Under the pieces are notes generated by a model that did not search any database, was not told where the DNA came from, and saw only the letters and a list, made by a program, of their open reading frames with translations. Source: Echria macrotheca (Eukaryota > Ascomycota > Sordariomycetes > Sordariales > Schizotheciaceae). From it: a stretch of 64,000 nucleotides of DNA. Shown here piece after piece: positions 20,349-32,315 of the stretch. Position numbers and translations under genes: made by a program. The first letter of the stretch is position 1; the number at the start of each line of letters is the position of its first letter. The stretch spans positions 163,302-227,301 of the forward strand of contig MU839854.1 in assembly GCA_030411725.1 (NCBI GenBank). The letters are read 5' to 3'.

Positions 20349-22734
20349 CTTGGGTACCGTAGTGAGTATTGATACGGTGTTTGCGTGGAGAGGTCCCAAG
20401 GGTGGTCGATCCGTCGGCTTGGTCACTGGTGTTCGTAGCCGCTTGAGGGAGTGCTCTTGGGACAGGGCGCGGGCTAGAAACAGAAAATCACAACAAGTAT
20501 CAGCCGCATGAATGCCAATTGTCCGGTCGATGGTACTCACAATGTGGCGGAAAGGATTTCCGTCGCTCTCGTCGTTTCCTTCCCACCTCAAGGCATGTAT
20601 GCTGTGGTGTCGACGGCGTAATCTCGCCAATTTCAGCCCTCTCGATATCTGAGATCCATGCTGCGATGATATCTGGACGCATATCACCGAGTGGTAGTCG
20701 GACTCAATTGGCGCGCGCGGTCAACGGACGGAGTGTCGCGTCGCGTTGCGTCGCGGGGATTTTCTGAGGGGTTGCGGGGAGTGGTCTGTGCGGGGCATTT
20801 CGTCGCGATGTCGAGGACACCTCTCTCCAAAGGCACCTCCAAACCAAAATCTTGTTCACAGCAAAGAGCATCGAAGCACGGGAGCACGTGCCAATCCAAC
20901 GACGTCTCGGTCTGTTTCCCCGTGACGCCCGAGCCTCCCGTCATCCTTCGGTGGCTCGACTCCTTGCACGGCAACGGCGCATTGCCATCCGGGTGTCGAA
21001 GCTGTGTAGATCCGCCGCGTTGTTTGATAATGCGACGAACCATCCCACCCCGGCCCTGACCTCGAGCGACGACAACGCCGATCCGGGCACCAACAACACC
21101 ACCACTCCGGACGTCGCGTCAACGCCACGACCTCGCAACTTCGCATCATCCTCGTGCGCATCGGACCACGAGACGGCATCGTCCTCCCAAGCACGCAATA
21201 GATCAACATCGGAAGCGTCCCATGCCCATGCCTCATCCCCACACACCTCCCCTTGCTGGCCGGGGCCCTGCGAGGTCCAGGGGGGTAGGTCCGGTCTGGT
21301 TGACGTGATATGCTTGTACACGGGCCGAACCGTCCAAGCCATCATGGCGCCTGCTTGCTGACCGCGTTCCGGGTTGAAGCCCTACCGCCAAAATTGCCGC
21401 CGCTTATTCCCCTAGAAAAGCGCTTAGTCGCATGGTAGATTTCTGCATAACAATCAACCCGGTCACATTCCCTTGGGCGCCCAAGATGCCGACGCCGTTG
21501 AGACGCATCTACGTCTAGGCAGCACATCAACCACACCAATCACGAGGCCTTGTAGCGGACACCCATCGCGGTATCCATCAAGACGACGCGTGCGCTACTT
21601 GAGGGTGACACCGCCCAACATCAGATGGGAATTTGGCAGAACCCCCTGCTCCGAATGCTTGCCAGAGCTGAGAAGGCTCCGGGGTTCACTGCAGATAAAG
21701 CAACACACCCCAGCAGCTCGTCAGTGGCCACCACTGGATCCGTCTGTCGGCGGTCTCTGAGTGGCTACCCGGTATCATCGTCCAGGGCCACGAGTGGGCT
21801 TTTGTCGCTACCTGTCGCTACGGCCGCGTGTGAACAAGCCTGTATGTTTCCTGTATCCTACGTGCTAGCAGATGTGCCCCCTTCCACGTCTATTTTCTTG
21901 CCAAATTTCTCAAGGGGCTTCTTAGTTCCATCCGCATCGGTGGCACCCGGGACCCCCTTGACGTCTACTGCCTTTTCGCCGCTATTACACATCTCAAAAG
22001 GTGGGCCGAGGCCCTATTTCTGCCCTAGCTTTCAAGATATTGAAGCATCCTAACCGCACTCAATGTGACCTGGGATGACAAGACAAACTCGAAGGAGGAA
22101 AGTACCGAAACCGGCAACTTCACCACTTTTCAGAGATGGCTTGTCATCAACCAGCAAAGCCCATGAGCGTGACAGCCTATAACCCAACTGCGATGGCCCG
22201 CCTACCAACTAGCCAATTGTACAAGTGTGGATCAGCGTACTGCAAATCAATGCTTGGCATGCCAGGTGTCTGGCTCGCTGTGGTCATTCCGCATCCAGCT
22301 GAGATCGGCCAGCCCGATCGGTAGCTGAAGCAGAGGCTCGGTCACGGTTTTGGGCCGCGGGACGCCGGGACTGCTTCATACCTGCAGATTTTGGCAGGGG
22401 TTCGACTGCTGATCTTTGCCGCATAATGTTTTTCAGCAAGCCACCAGCCGATGCGTTGGGAGTCAACCACTGGAAGACGAACCAATCGTAGCCGACGTGT
22501 CCCTCCAGCTGCGGGTTAGGCGCAGCCAAACCCCTTCTTTGCATGATGGCGAAGCGTTGGCCAAGCCGATTCGGCCAGAGCATTTCTGAACGAGGACAAC
22601 GCCAACTCTGTCCGCTAAGGAACATTGCCAAACATTGCTACGATGCTAGATGTTAAAGAATGCCCAGATCCAACCCCGCCCTTTCAGCTTCTCTCCCCCC
22701 TTTCTGAGGCAATCCACAACCCCCAGTCCTCACC
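20349..22734. other. 2.4-kb intergenic region with coding-like fragments but no model
   Basis: The first 350 bp hold the 5' leader of the PD-(D/E)XK-like gene. Between 20850 and 21360 the plus strand has a Ser/Thr/Ala-rich open frame without an ATG. 21625-22053 is another open frame with no domain. 22284-22631 is a minus frame starting at TTG. None connects to the next by convincing splice sites. The last 100 bp (C-rich, ending CCTCACC before the ATG) is the MFS promoter and leader. Confidence 0.4.
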
Positions 22735-24467
22735 ATGCACGCCACAGACCCGACGCCGTATCCAGACGACGGCAAGACCAGCGATCGAGATGGCACTCTC
22801 ATCCTTGACCAAAGCCACTCACCCTCTGCCAAAAAACCATTCTCATTCCACATGTCCTTCCTCGCCCTCAACATCATGGTCTTTATTGTCTCCCTCGATG
22901 CCACCATCCTAGCCGTAGCAATCCCAGTTTGTCAACACCATCCGTCTCTTTTACGTGATAATAGTAAAGATATTTGACTAACCTCTTTGTTGTCTCTCTT
23001 GCTCCTCTACAGGAAATAGCTCATGAGCTACGCGGCACCACCCTAACGTCCTTTTGGGCCTCCATCTCCTTCCTCCTCGCCGTCGTGGTAACCCAGCCGT
23101 TGTACACGTCCACCTCGGATGTCCTCGGTCGCAAAATCCCACTCTACATCGCGTTCGTGCTCTTCCTCGCCGGCTCCATCGTCTTCTCCCTCGCGCAGAA
23201 CATGGGCGCCCTCATCGCGGGACGGATACTGCAGGGGCTCGGCGCTGGCGGGATCGATGTCCTAGGGGAGATCATCGTCGCGGATATGACGACGCTGAAG
23301 GAAAGGCCGCTGTACCTGGGGCTGCTGGCCGTGCCCATGTCTGTGGGGAGCATATTGGGTCCCTCGGTGGGCGCGCTGTTCAGCCAGCGGGTGTCATGGC
23401 GGTGGATCGGGTGGGTCAACGTACCGATTTGCGTTGTGGGGTTGACGCTGGTGGTTTTCTTTCTCAAGCTGAGGGAGCGAGCGGAGGGGTTCAGACAGCG
23501 GCTGGCGAGGCTGGATTGGGTGGGCATGGGCTTGTTTGCGCTTGGGACGACGGCGGTGGCGCTGCCGTTGAGCTGGGCAGGGGCCATGTACAAGTGGGCG
23601 GACTGGAGGACGGTGGTTCCCCTGCTGGTCGGCGTGGCGCTGCTGGCGGGTTTCGTGGTGTACGAGGGCAGCCAGAGGGTGTACGAGCCGGTGTTGCCGC
23701 ATCGGCTGTTCCGGTCAACGACGGCCGTGGTGTCGTTTTTGGGGTCGTTTGTGCACGGCATGGTGGTGTACTGCTTGTTGCTGTACTTGCCTCTTTTCTT
23801 CCAGGCCGTCCTGCTGGAGGAGCCACTGCAGGCAGCCGTATCACTCTTGCCGCTTAGTACGATCACAGTGGCCGTCAGCGTCTTATCGGCCGTTTTGGTC
23901 GAACTATTTCGGCGGTACAGGTGGAACATCTGGGTGGGATGGGCTATGCTCTCGCTCGGCTTGGGGCTTCTGTCGCTTCTCGGGTCAAGCGCGTCTATGG
24001 CTATCAAGTATAGCGCGCAGGTAGTTGCCGGGGTTGGCATTGGCGCACTCTACACCATTCTCGTACTTCCTGTGCAGGCAAGCGCCCCGAACGTGGATGA
24101 CACGGGCATGGCGGTCGGCGTCTTTGTGTCGTTCCGGCTGTTTGGGGCTCTGATCGGCCTAGCCATCGGCTCATCCGTCTTTAACAGTGTTTGGGAGAAG
24201 TCGGCCGCCGACATGGCTTCGTTACCGGACAACCTCGACGGGTTGAGGACTGGATACGAAGCAATACAGCTAATTCCGTCGCTTAGGGTTTTGGATATCG
24301 CACCGGAAGGCCTGTCTTCGCTCTTGAGCCTGTACGAGCAATCGATGCGGGCTATCTGGTATGTCCTTGTTGGGTTTTCCGTTCTGGGGCTATTTGCCTC
24401 GCTTTTTACGAGAGAAATGACGCTAGACAAAGAAGAAATGGGTAGACAGAGGTTTGAGGATGTTTAG
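22735..24467 (+). CDS. MFS transporter, DHA2/14-TM drug:H+ antiporter type
   Basis: Exons 22735-22926 and 23013-24467 give 548 residues. The 86-bp intron has GTTTGT, a GACTAAC branch site and a CAG acceptor, and keeps phase 0. It joins LAVAIP to EIAHELRGTTLTSFW, restoring the first extracellular loop. Landmarks are LDATILAVAIP in TM1, the motif-A loop SDVLGRK after TM2, AGRILQGLGAGG in TM4, and the motif-C-like MSVGSILGPSVGALF in TM5. Length and hydrophobic pattern fit 14 spans. The family exports toxins, drugs or metabolites across the plasma membrane by proton antiport. No biosynthetic core gene is adjacent, so the substrate is unknown. It is transcribed away from the nuclease-like gene. 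Confidence 0.92.
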
Positions 24468-25502
24468 AAGCATTTGGTTTGAGGAGGTCTAGAAGCATTT
24501 GGTCCGTTCATGATATATGGCATGAGTTGATTAGGACACAATGAAAGAATTCCGCTATCGTCCCGCCGTTTGTAGGTTGAAATTAATTCTAGAGGTGGAG
24601 TCAACTTTGGCAGATGTCTAATTCTGCTTGATGGAATAAAGGCTTTCTAGGGTTTCGTGCTGTACATGGCCCTGGGCGCCTTTAACTAGACCTACTTGGC
24701 TCTAGAGTGACTTCATGTCTAGCACAAATAATTCTTGACGTGAGCATAAAACGCTGCGATACAGATACATGTGTGGATTCTGCAGGCCTTGCTCTCGCTC
24801 GGCGGCATCTTGTACATCTCCTTGGGGTTCGTCCCGTAGTGTGATTTTCCCGGGACAACTCCGGGCACATCCTAGAGATGTGTGAGTTCGACTCTAGCCG
24901 CTTGTTGCACATACCCCCATACAGCTACAAGCGAGGGCCTCTCTGATCGAGCTCGACTAGAGACTCATCGCCCGCTAGCAGCAGACATTAACATCGCCAG
25001 CGATGACATCCTTCGCGGACGATACATGCCGTCGTACATCTTGACCACCAGACGGGCCGACCCGTCATCGAACCGCTACGGCAAGGGATTCCGATGCACA
25101 GCTTTCTCGCAAATAGCTCTTCCTCGGCCTTTTTCCCTTCTTTATCTCTCGTCCTACTGCCATGGTTCCCTTCGACTCACCGGCGAAAACGTCTCCTGAA
25201 ACCTCCACTTTGAAGATCCTCGGCCGATTTCCGGGGCTGTGAGCTAGTGTTGAGCTTCACAAGCATTTTACTGGTAGTCTCCGTCCGAGAGTCGTACGGC
25301 GACCGAAGATTTCACACGTATCCCTGCTCTTTTCAGTCGCCTCGTCGTGGTGACCCACTCCTCGCTGGAGTATAAGCCGTTCTGCACACAAAACCGCTCG
25401 CTACATGGTCATGATCTCGAGAGATCGCATAGAACTGGATTACGAGATGTCTACTGTTGCCGAATATCAGGAAACTACTAATATGCTCAACTATAACTGC
25501 CA
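24468..25502. other. Intergenic region downstream of the MFS gene
   Basis: Convergent 3' flanks of the MFS (+) and protease (-) genes. Just after the MFS stop, GAAGCATTTGGT is repeated twice (near 24467 and 24492). No gene, RNA or element recognised. Confidence 0.45.
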
Positions 25503-27719
25503 TCAAGAGGCAAATTCAGCTAGCTTCGTCATCTCAGACAACTGACGTGATGCCTCCTTGAACTGTCCTTTGAAGGAAGCCATCTCAGAGTCCAGATGAC
25601 TCAATTTGTCCTCCAGCGTGACCTTTTGTTTCTCTTCTATCTCGAGCTGTCTCACTGCTGCGTCGAGTCCGATGCGGTTAGAGTTTGAGGTGAAGGTCAT
25701 CAATGCAGCGGGAGTCAACGCCTCGGCTCTGCCCTCAGAACCATCGTCCCATAAACCGCCGAGATCCGGCTGCTGAACTTCAAGACAGCGGCGGTAGTAT
25801 GCAGCGACCTCGCCAAGCTTCGCAACTTTCCGGTCCACGAGTTCCAATTCGGCCGCGACACCCCTTCGCACTTTCTTTTTTTCCTCGAACTGCGCCTTAA
25901 AACCTATCAAGCGGCGCTTGAACTCGACCAAGGGCGCAATAAGACCCCCTGCTCCCCCTGATCCTCTCTCAGCCTCGTCATCCGTTGGCGGGTCCGAACC
26001 CTGTCTCTTGCGTTTCCGGTCTTTGGTTTCGCTGCTCTGTCGCAACAGGCTAGCGAACTGAGATCTGAGCTCGCTCACAGGTCCAAAACTCTGCGGGAGC
26101 TCAGACAAGTGGCTGCTTGCGGAAGCCTGGATCGCAGCGAGCACAAGCACCCCGCAGCTCACATTGTCGTCCTGCTGTTGACTAACCACGGGGATGAAAC
26201 TGAAACGAGACCCAAGCTTGTCCTCCAGAAGTGCCTGTAAAACCTTGGCGACCTTGCCAAAACGCGCATCGTCCCAAAGTGGGTCGTAATACTCAACGGT
26301 GCACTCGTTAAGATGTATGATGGCGAGAGACCAGTGCTGAGGCTTCCTATGATGGAGGGGGATAGCAACAAGGCGGCAGTCGGCCTTGACAGGGAAACGG
26401 CTGTTAGGCACAGAACCCGAATCGATCTCAAGCCATAAAGGATCTAGGACAGTGACAAGCGGTGATTCGAGCTGACGCTGGATAGCCTTTGCAACAAGTG
26501 CCATAGTGGTGTCTGTCAAACACGCAGTCCCTTCAAGTTCCTTAATGCTGGCCTGGACGAGCCCGGGTTCACGAACTTTGATGCTGGGGCTGGAGACGCT
26601 GGCGTTGGGCTCAGGAGCCGCTTGAGACGGACTGGCATCATCCGCAATGAGGACGTAGTCCTCGACATCGGAAGAGTCACCCAGCTCAGGCTGGACGGGC
26701 TGACAGGATCGGCTGCGAACTGGACCACCGCTTTCAGCAGTTACCTGCTGAGACTCAAGGAAAGGTAGCTGAAAGTCGCCGCTCATCAGATCACCCCCCT
26801 CATGGTCACAGCCTCCCAAATTGCCGATGAGTCCCTCATTCTCCTTGTCTTCCCTGTTCTCTTTCCCGCTGTCGTTGTTATCGACACCATGCCCTTGTTC
26901 GGACCTGTCGTCTGGAACGAGTGCTAACGAATCGTCGTTGCGAAACGACTCGCGGCCCATGAACGGGGTGGGCTCGCTTCTACAGCGCTCCGGTGAGAGT
27001 GAGGGCGCCGAGATATCTGCTTCGCCTGAGGAGGAGGCCAAATCAACGTCGCTTGGGCCATCATCGCTATACTCCGCGGCCCCGGGTGTAAGAGGAAGCA
27101 TGACCTCAGCAGGGCGTTCGGGGCTTTGTCGGGATGCTGGATTGGGCTGCGGCGTCAGGGCAGTGCCCGGTACGAGACTCGGTTCGCGATTGGCGGGCCC
27201 TTTGAGGTCGTCCCTGGCACGTTTCAAGACGTCGATGTTGAGCTTTGGGGGGTCGGAGCTATAGGCATGGCGATAGAGAACACCGTCTCTGTCCCATAGA
27301 CTCTGGAGGGGAATGCCACGGCTGAGGGCTAGCTTTGTGATAACTGCCATCCGCCGACAGAAGATCAAACCGCCTGCGACGTTGGTGAATTGCTCGGGAA
27401 GCCAGGCACGGCGTGAGCCCCATGCATTGTCGAGATACAGGATCTGATTTTCTCGGTTCGCGGCGTCGCGGAGCGTTCTGGCCTGCGCCAATGGCATGTC
27501 ACCGGTGATCTGGCGGGCGAGAGCGTCGACTTTGGGCTTTTGCCTGAAGAACGCGCGGACAGCGTGCTGCCGATCCGGATCGTCGTTGATGATAACTCGC
27601 AGGTCAGGTTGCTGTTGCGGGTCGGTTTCAATTATTCTGCCGTAGATCACTTTCGCGTGTCGCACGCTGGCTGGGGTAGATGCCGCCCGTCTCTCGCGAT
27701 CTGCATTCGGGGAGGACAT
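25503..27719 (-). CDS. Ulp1-like (C48) cysteine protease with coiled-coil tail
   Basis: Single-exon 738-residue protein. The peptidase core is at about residues 415-540. His462 lies in QHWSLAII, Asp479 in YYDPL, the oxyanion Gln516 in QQQDDNVSCG, and the nucleophile Cys522 six residues later. This is the H-D-Q-C arrangement of the Ulp1/SENP/adenain fold. The N-terminal 175 residues form a conserved-looking globular region. Residues 180-390 are acidic and disordered. After a basic KDRKRKR nuclear-signal-like stretch (566-572), residues 595-735 are a long coiled coil. Known Ulp1 enzymes cleave SUMO or related ubiquitin-like tags; the target here is unknown. A second open frame (about 27985-27628, no ATG) overlaps the start in another phase and may be a 5' exon. 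Such proteases recur in fungal accessory DNA. Confidence 0.85.
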   Translation of the reverse strand: MSSPNADRERRAASTPASVRHAKVIYGRIIETDPQQQPDLRVIINDDPDRQHAVRAFFRQKPKVDALARQITGDMPLAQARTLRDAANRENQILYLDNAWGSRRAWLPEQFTNVAGGLIFCRRMAVITKLALSRGIPLQSLWDRDGVLYRHAYSSDPPKLNIDVLKRARDDLKGPANREPSLVPGTALTPQPNPASRQSPERPAEVMLPLTPGAAEYSDDGPSDVDLASSSGEADISAPSLSPERCRSEPTPFMGRESFRNDDSLALVPDDRSEQGHGVDNNDSGKENREDKENEGLIGNLGGCDHEGGDLMSGDFQLPFLESQQVTAESGGPVRSRSCQPVQPELGDSSDVEDYVLIADDASPSQAAPEPNASVSSPSIKVREPGLVQASIKELEGTACLTDTTMALVAKAIQRQLESPLVTVLDPLWLEIDSGSVPNSRFPVKADCRLVAIPLHHRKPQHWSLAIIHLNECTVEYYDPLWDDARFGKVAKVLQALLEDKLGSRFSFIPVVSQQQDDNVSCGVLVLAAIQASASSHLSELPQSFGPVSELRSQFASLLRQSSETKDRKRKRQGSDPPTDDEAERGSGGAGGLIAPLVEFKRRLIGFKAQFEEKKKVRRGVAAELELVDRKVAKLGEVAAYYRRCLEVQQPDLGGLWDDGSEGRAEALTPAALMTFTSNSNRIGLDAAVRQLEIEEKQKVTLEDKLSHLDSEMASFKGQFKEASRQLSEMTKLAEFAS

Positions 27720-29592
27720 AACTGCGGAAGTGTACTGCAGAGGGTTCGTTTAGCTGGGAGATGGAGACGCCCAAAACGTCTGGATATGTTTTAGGTAGAA
27801 TTGAGAACCGGTAACCGGGGAAAATTTTCGACAGCGACGAGAATCCGGAAATGAAGCTGCGAATGGGGTAGTCGCACGCCAACTGCTCCCACAAACACAC
27901 ATTCGCGCCTTCCTCGAACGCGCCTCGAGACGCAACACGGTCGGAGTCGGCGTTGGCACTACCATGCCTGCCAAACTTCCCCGCCAACGTCGTGAAGACA
28001 TCCGAGAGGAGTTAAACGGAATGATTCTTAGGATGTAGCCTGCAGCTGAATATCGCATGCAATTACATCGCTACACAAGACGAATCTAGACGCGCCCGCA
28101 AGAGCGGGTGGATGACGGAAAAATGACTGGACCCACTTTATCGCTCCCGAGAATGGACTGATGTGTCCCACATTATCGTTTCCAAGGCGACAAGCCCCAC
28201 CATATCGCCTTTGAGCGAGGTCTATCCACGTGACTCCGCGCCATCTTCGCGTCCACTGCAAGCCGGATTCCCAAATTCCCCGCGGCGATCGGACAATCTG
28301 ACGTATGTACCCGTTGATTGTGTGGGGCGCTTCGCTTCACAACCAACGGGTACCCGGTAATCCTGGCATCGCAACATGCCATACTTTGGATTACAGCTCA
28401 ATTTCTAACCATCGAAACTACGGCAAAGCGCGAACTTAAACAAATGCTTGTCGAGAACATTCACATAAAGCCTGGACATTTTGTCATCGAAATCTCTTGC
28501 CGCGTTGACCTGAAATTTGGATCTCCTATTTCCGGAGCAGACAGGCTCTAAGGGTTCCCGTTCGCTCCAACTTCAAACTAAAAAACTGCCACATACCTAC
28601 TAAATCTAACTAATAATTAGTTGGCCATATGTGCCTGGTACAGGTTATCCATCTCTAAACCCATCGTGAGTGCGATGCCGGTGTATTAAACGTCGCGACG
28701 TGAGGAAAAGGCTCCCAAATCCCGGAAGGATATGTGGGTGGATGGCTTAAACAACACCCGAAGCGTATACAAAACTGTTGTAACTCTACTGACCATCACT
28801 CCGTAGGTATACCCCAGCCAGGCGCTCCGCACAGCGTTGCAGTGGGCGGAGCAGAACTAAATCCTGTACCACGCCAAGCAAGAGGGTGGTTTCATTCATC
28901 GTTGGACACCAACGACCATATGCAAGTCTACTAATACTCTAATACCCTCAAGAATTCCACCACCGCGATCCGCGGCAATGCTTCCGAGAACCCCATTTCG
29001 TACTCCAAGGTTCCAACCCAAAATTTTGATCCGGAATCATCCTTCTCTTCGTCAACTCAGCATCCACCCGGCAGGGGCAGTACCAAGTATAGCGGGTATA
29101 CGGTATCCTGGTCTTGAAGCTCTCAGTGTCACCCATCCTGTCGCACAACACGCATCCATACCCGCCCTCACTCCCCTGTCTTAGTTTCTCCCATACACGC
29201 CCTAATTCATAAAGTATATATAGCAAAGAGCCGGCCCGTCAAAATGCAGTCAACGCGGCTAGCGGAGCTGAGTGCAATGTCAACATGTCAAAGCTTAATG
29301 CCAAATGACGGACATTTATGCGGCTTTCGGTTCAGTCTCTCAGATATAACGGATAGTCTCGTATCCTTACGACAGTACCTAGTGTAATAGAACTTTATAC
29401 TCCACAAACACGTCTATGCAAAGCAGTATATGTAACCCGTATTTGTAGATCACAGAACTAAAAGAAATAGAGGTGCAAAGCTTCCCGGGCTCAAGCTTAT
29501 GTCGGCAACAACGAAGTGTATTTCTTGAGGTGGTGAAGGATCGAAGGCTGGTTCACTTACAAAAGTCGCAAGGACCGTAAGTTGTAGAGATA
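27720..29592. other. Gene-poor stretch upstream of the Ulp1-like gene
   Basis: Begins with the protease promoter region. GGGTACC-type and AT-rich patches follow. Minus-strand frame 28948-29226 is somewhat protein-like (WYCPCRVD, FGLEPWSTKWGS) but starts at TTG and has no partner exon. No gene is asserted. Confidence 0.4.
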
Positions 29593-30250
29593 TTTGCATG
29601 CATGCAACACTACTGCAAGCAATGGCTTTGCAACGGCATTTTTGCCTCATGTAAACAACGGATTTGCATTGCGCACCTTTGCAAGCATGGAAGTACAGGC
29701 TTTGCATCCAAGAAACCAGCAGCATTTTGCATACAACATACTTTACGTGAATTAAATTGCATGCAATAGCCTCACAAGCGACTGTGTTCTACATAAAGCG
29801 CATTTTTGCACATATGAACCAGTTGTGCATATATGGAACATAGCTATTTACCCACAGTAGCTTTACATATAACGCAACTGCGAAATAGGATTTACAAACA
29901 GCAATTTTATTCCACGCAATCGCCTCATACGAGAAACGGGCTTTCGTGGATCATTTTCATATTTACCAGGTGCGGATTTGCATACAACTATAGCAATAGC
30001 GTTTTTACGTACATTAGCCTTCTAATCAACGGCTTTGCCCAAAAGCAGTTTTGCATGCATAGAACATTTTGCAAGAAGTATGCAACAGTTCCGCTAGGAA
30101 AGATTTTGCATGCGGCATTCGGGATGCGTGACACGCCCACGCGATATCCTTTGCAGGTTCATTTGCAAGGAACGGCTGTGTGCAATAGTCTTACATGCTA
30201 CATTTTTGAATGCAACAGTTTCGCAAAGAGCGGTGTTGCATGTGGCTGGT
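29593..30250. repeat. TTTGCATGCAA-type palindromic minisatellite, island A
   Basis: About 650 bp in which variants of TTTTGCATGCAA or TTTGCAT recur at irregular spacings of about 25-35 bp (for example 29597, 29758, 30052, 30106), between degenerate spacers such as CAACAGTTTCGCAAAGAGCGG. Not coding. The same core motif dominates two other islands at 36110-36570 and 49065-49415. Confidence 0.65.
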
Positions 30251-30628
30251 AGCGAACTTCCTTGCGTTGATGATTGGTGAAATCTAAGCACGCACCGGTC
30301 AAGATACCTACAATACGTCGACCTCTTTGCATCTGGTGTCAGAAATAAAGCAGTACAAAACAAGTGCCTATTGGTTCTACATCAGAGTGGCTGCTAGTAA
30401 GTTTGCACATATTCGACTGGTAACCGGCTTACCAGCTTGCAAAAGTTGCGGTGCCTGCACGACGCCGGTGCTTGCCACGTTTGCGTGCCCTCACTTATAT
30501 ACAATTGGACTCCGTATTGCACAAAAAGTTCTCTTCGGGGCCTCCTCGTCCCTCGTCTTCCGTAAGGAGTTTGAGAGAAATGCAAGTCTCGAGCAGACTC
30601 GGGTCGCTGCGTTTCCGCAACAGGTGCA
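30251..30628. other. Non-coding stretch between repeat islands
   Basis: Overlapping short frames only. Nothing recognised. Confidence 0.4.
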
Positions 30629-30750
30629 TCTCGAACAATCGAGGGGGCGCTGGATTTAAACCCTCAGCTAGGGTCTTCTCGAACGGTCGAGGGGGTGCTG
30701 GTATGAACCCACAGCTAGGGTCTTCTCGGATGACCGAGGGGTGCTCGAAA
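30629..30750 (+). repeat. 47-48 bp tandem repeat, about 2.6 copies
   Basis: Units start at 30629, 30677 and 30724 with TCTCGAAC or TCTCGGAT, then a GGTCGAGGGGGTGCTGG-like block and AACCC...CAGCTAGGGTCT. Each unit contains a small inverted repeat (TCTCGA...TCGAG). The third unit is truncated. Confidence 0.75.
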
Positions 30751-32315
30751 TGAGGAGGCTCCCGTCGCAACACGGCCCCCATCGTCTCCGTAAGGTAGAC
30801 GAAGAGAGCCTTACGTTGCTGTTGCGTGCTTCATATAGAGACGCCTAAGGCCCGCACAACAAGGGTAAAAACACGAACAACCACCAAACTGCCTCCAGAG
30901 TGCGATTCACGTCCAGTCCGCCACACAACAACCAAAACAGCCAAAATGCACCATGCCAATTTGCGAGCACACACTTGGTGTCACGAGTGATCAAGTCGCG
31001 ACACCATGCATGCAGGCCATAGCCACCCAATGTGAGAGTGATCAAGTCGCACATCGGGCGGCATAGGTCGCAAATGACCACCGTCCCCTCGTCCTCCACG
31101 GGTCTTGTCGATGGTGTGATCCGACCTGGCTTCAAGGAGGGCTTTTAGCACAAACGCTATCTTTTTAGTGATGAATCTGAGCTGGAAGCGTACCATTTGT
31201 CACAGGACCATAATGTGTGCAGGTAGATGGGGGCTCCACCTGTGATTTGCACACAAGGTCCCCGTGGGCTGGGTGATGGGCGTCTGCCAAGGAATCGTGC
31301 CGCACAACGGTGAAACCCAGCGAGTTTGAGTGGCCCAATGGCTGCTGAGTTGTCCTGGAGAATCGGGACACATGTTGCGTTGCAGAGGCAGGGGGCTGCT
31401 AAGGAAGTTGTGTGTTTCCTTGGGACCACCGCCCAGAATTGGACTGTTTCATTGGTTAGCAAGACGCATTGGAAGTGGGAAAGTCAAGGTGTATACCTGC
31501 TTGCCGACCTTGAGGCATTTCAGTCCCAAGTGTTTGTATCGTAGTTCCCTGCACAGTCAGACTATGGAGTTGTGAGGCAGACTTGCCCTTAGGGACGCGT
31601 GAGGGCCAGGCGTGGTTTGTGAGACTGCGCTCTTGACGGCAAGGATTTCTTCAGGACCAACGAACGGGTGCGCTCAATACATTGCTAATGGGGAGGAGAA
31701 CTAATTTGAATCCAAACCAGTCATTCACTAAGATTCCTGCATGACTGACCGCCACATGTGGATGCCATTTTGACGGCACGTCTGTAAAGCTAGTTCTGCA
31801 GAAGCTACATACCGGGGACCAGTCAGCATGTGTGAGGACAAGCAGCAACTCTGATCATCCGGCGGGGTTATCTCCAACTATGGTGTCGTGGAGTGTTGGG
31901 GACGGAGTGTGGCCCGTCCGGGACCATGAGAACAAAGAACGGAACCCGACATTTCCAGCTCTGCTTGGCGGTGTGTTTCAGCTGGCTCCACTCCGGATGC
32001 TGGACGGACCGGATCAGAACACCCTCTGTCTTCTCTCATATCACATATCATCATCGGCACTGCCGTCGGCTGCGCAGCGCTTTGTCAAGCAACTGAACTT
32101 TCCTCATTGCCTGTCTACTACCCAGCCCCCTCGCACTCTTTGGCGACCACATGACGTTAACTCCGCCGATTGTGAGCAGTCATTGAGAGAATCCCGTGTT
32201 GTTTCCCCGCTTCACGATGTGGAAGGCTGGGGAGATGATGGGTCACTGCGTGAATTGAACTGATTGTTGGAACTTGGAACCGTTCTTTTTCTGAGTCCGG
32301 GAGCTGTGTGCCAGG
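30751..32315. other. Gene-poor stretch
   Basis: Many short frames on both strands, none with a domain or consistent splice structure. A near-repeat, TGATCAAGTCGC, occurs at 30988 and 31038 (50 bp apart). Confidence 0.4.

Noticed and set aside
20852..21361. Ser/Ala-rich plus-strand open frame of 169 codons
   Set aside because: No ATG at its start, full antisense overlap by another open frame, no domain, no splice-supported partner.
22284..22631. 115-codon minus-strand frame divergent to the MFS gene
   Set aside because: Starts at TTG, no domain, and its upstream end is too close to the MFS promoter for a convincing model.
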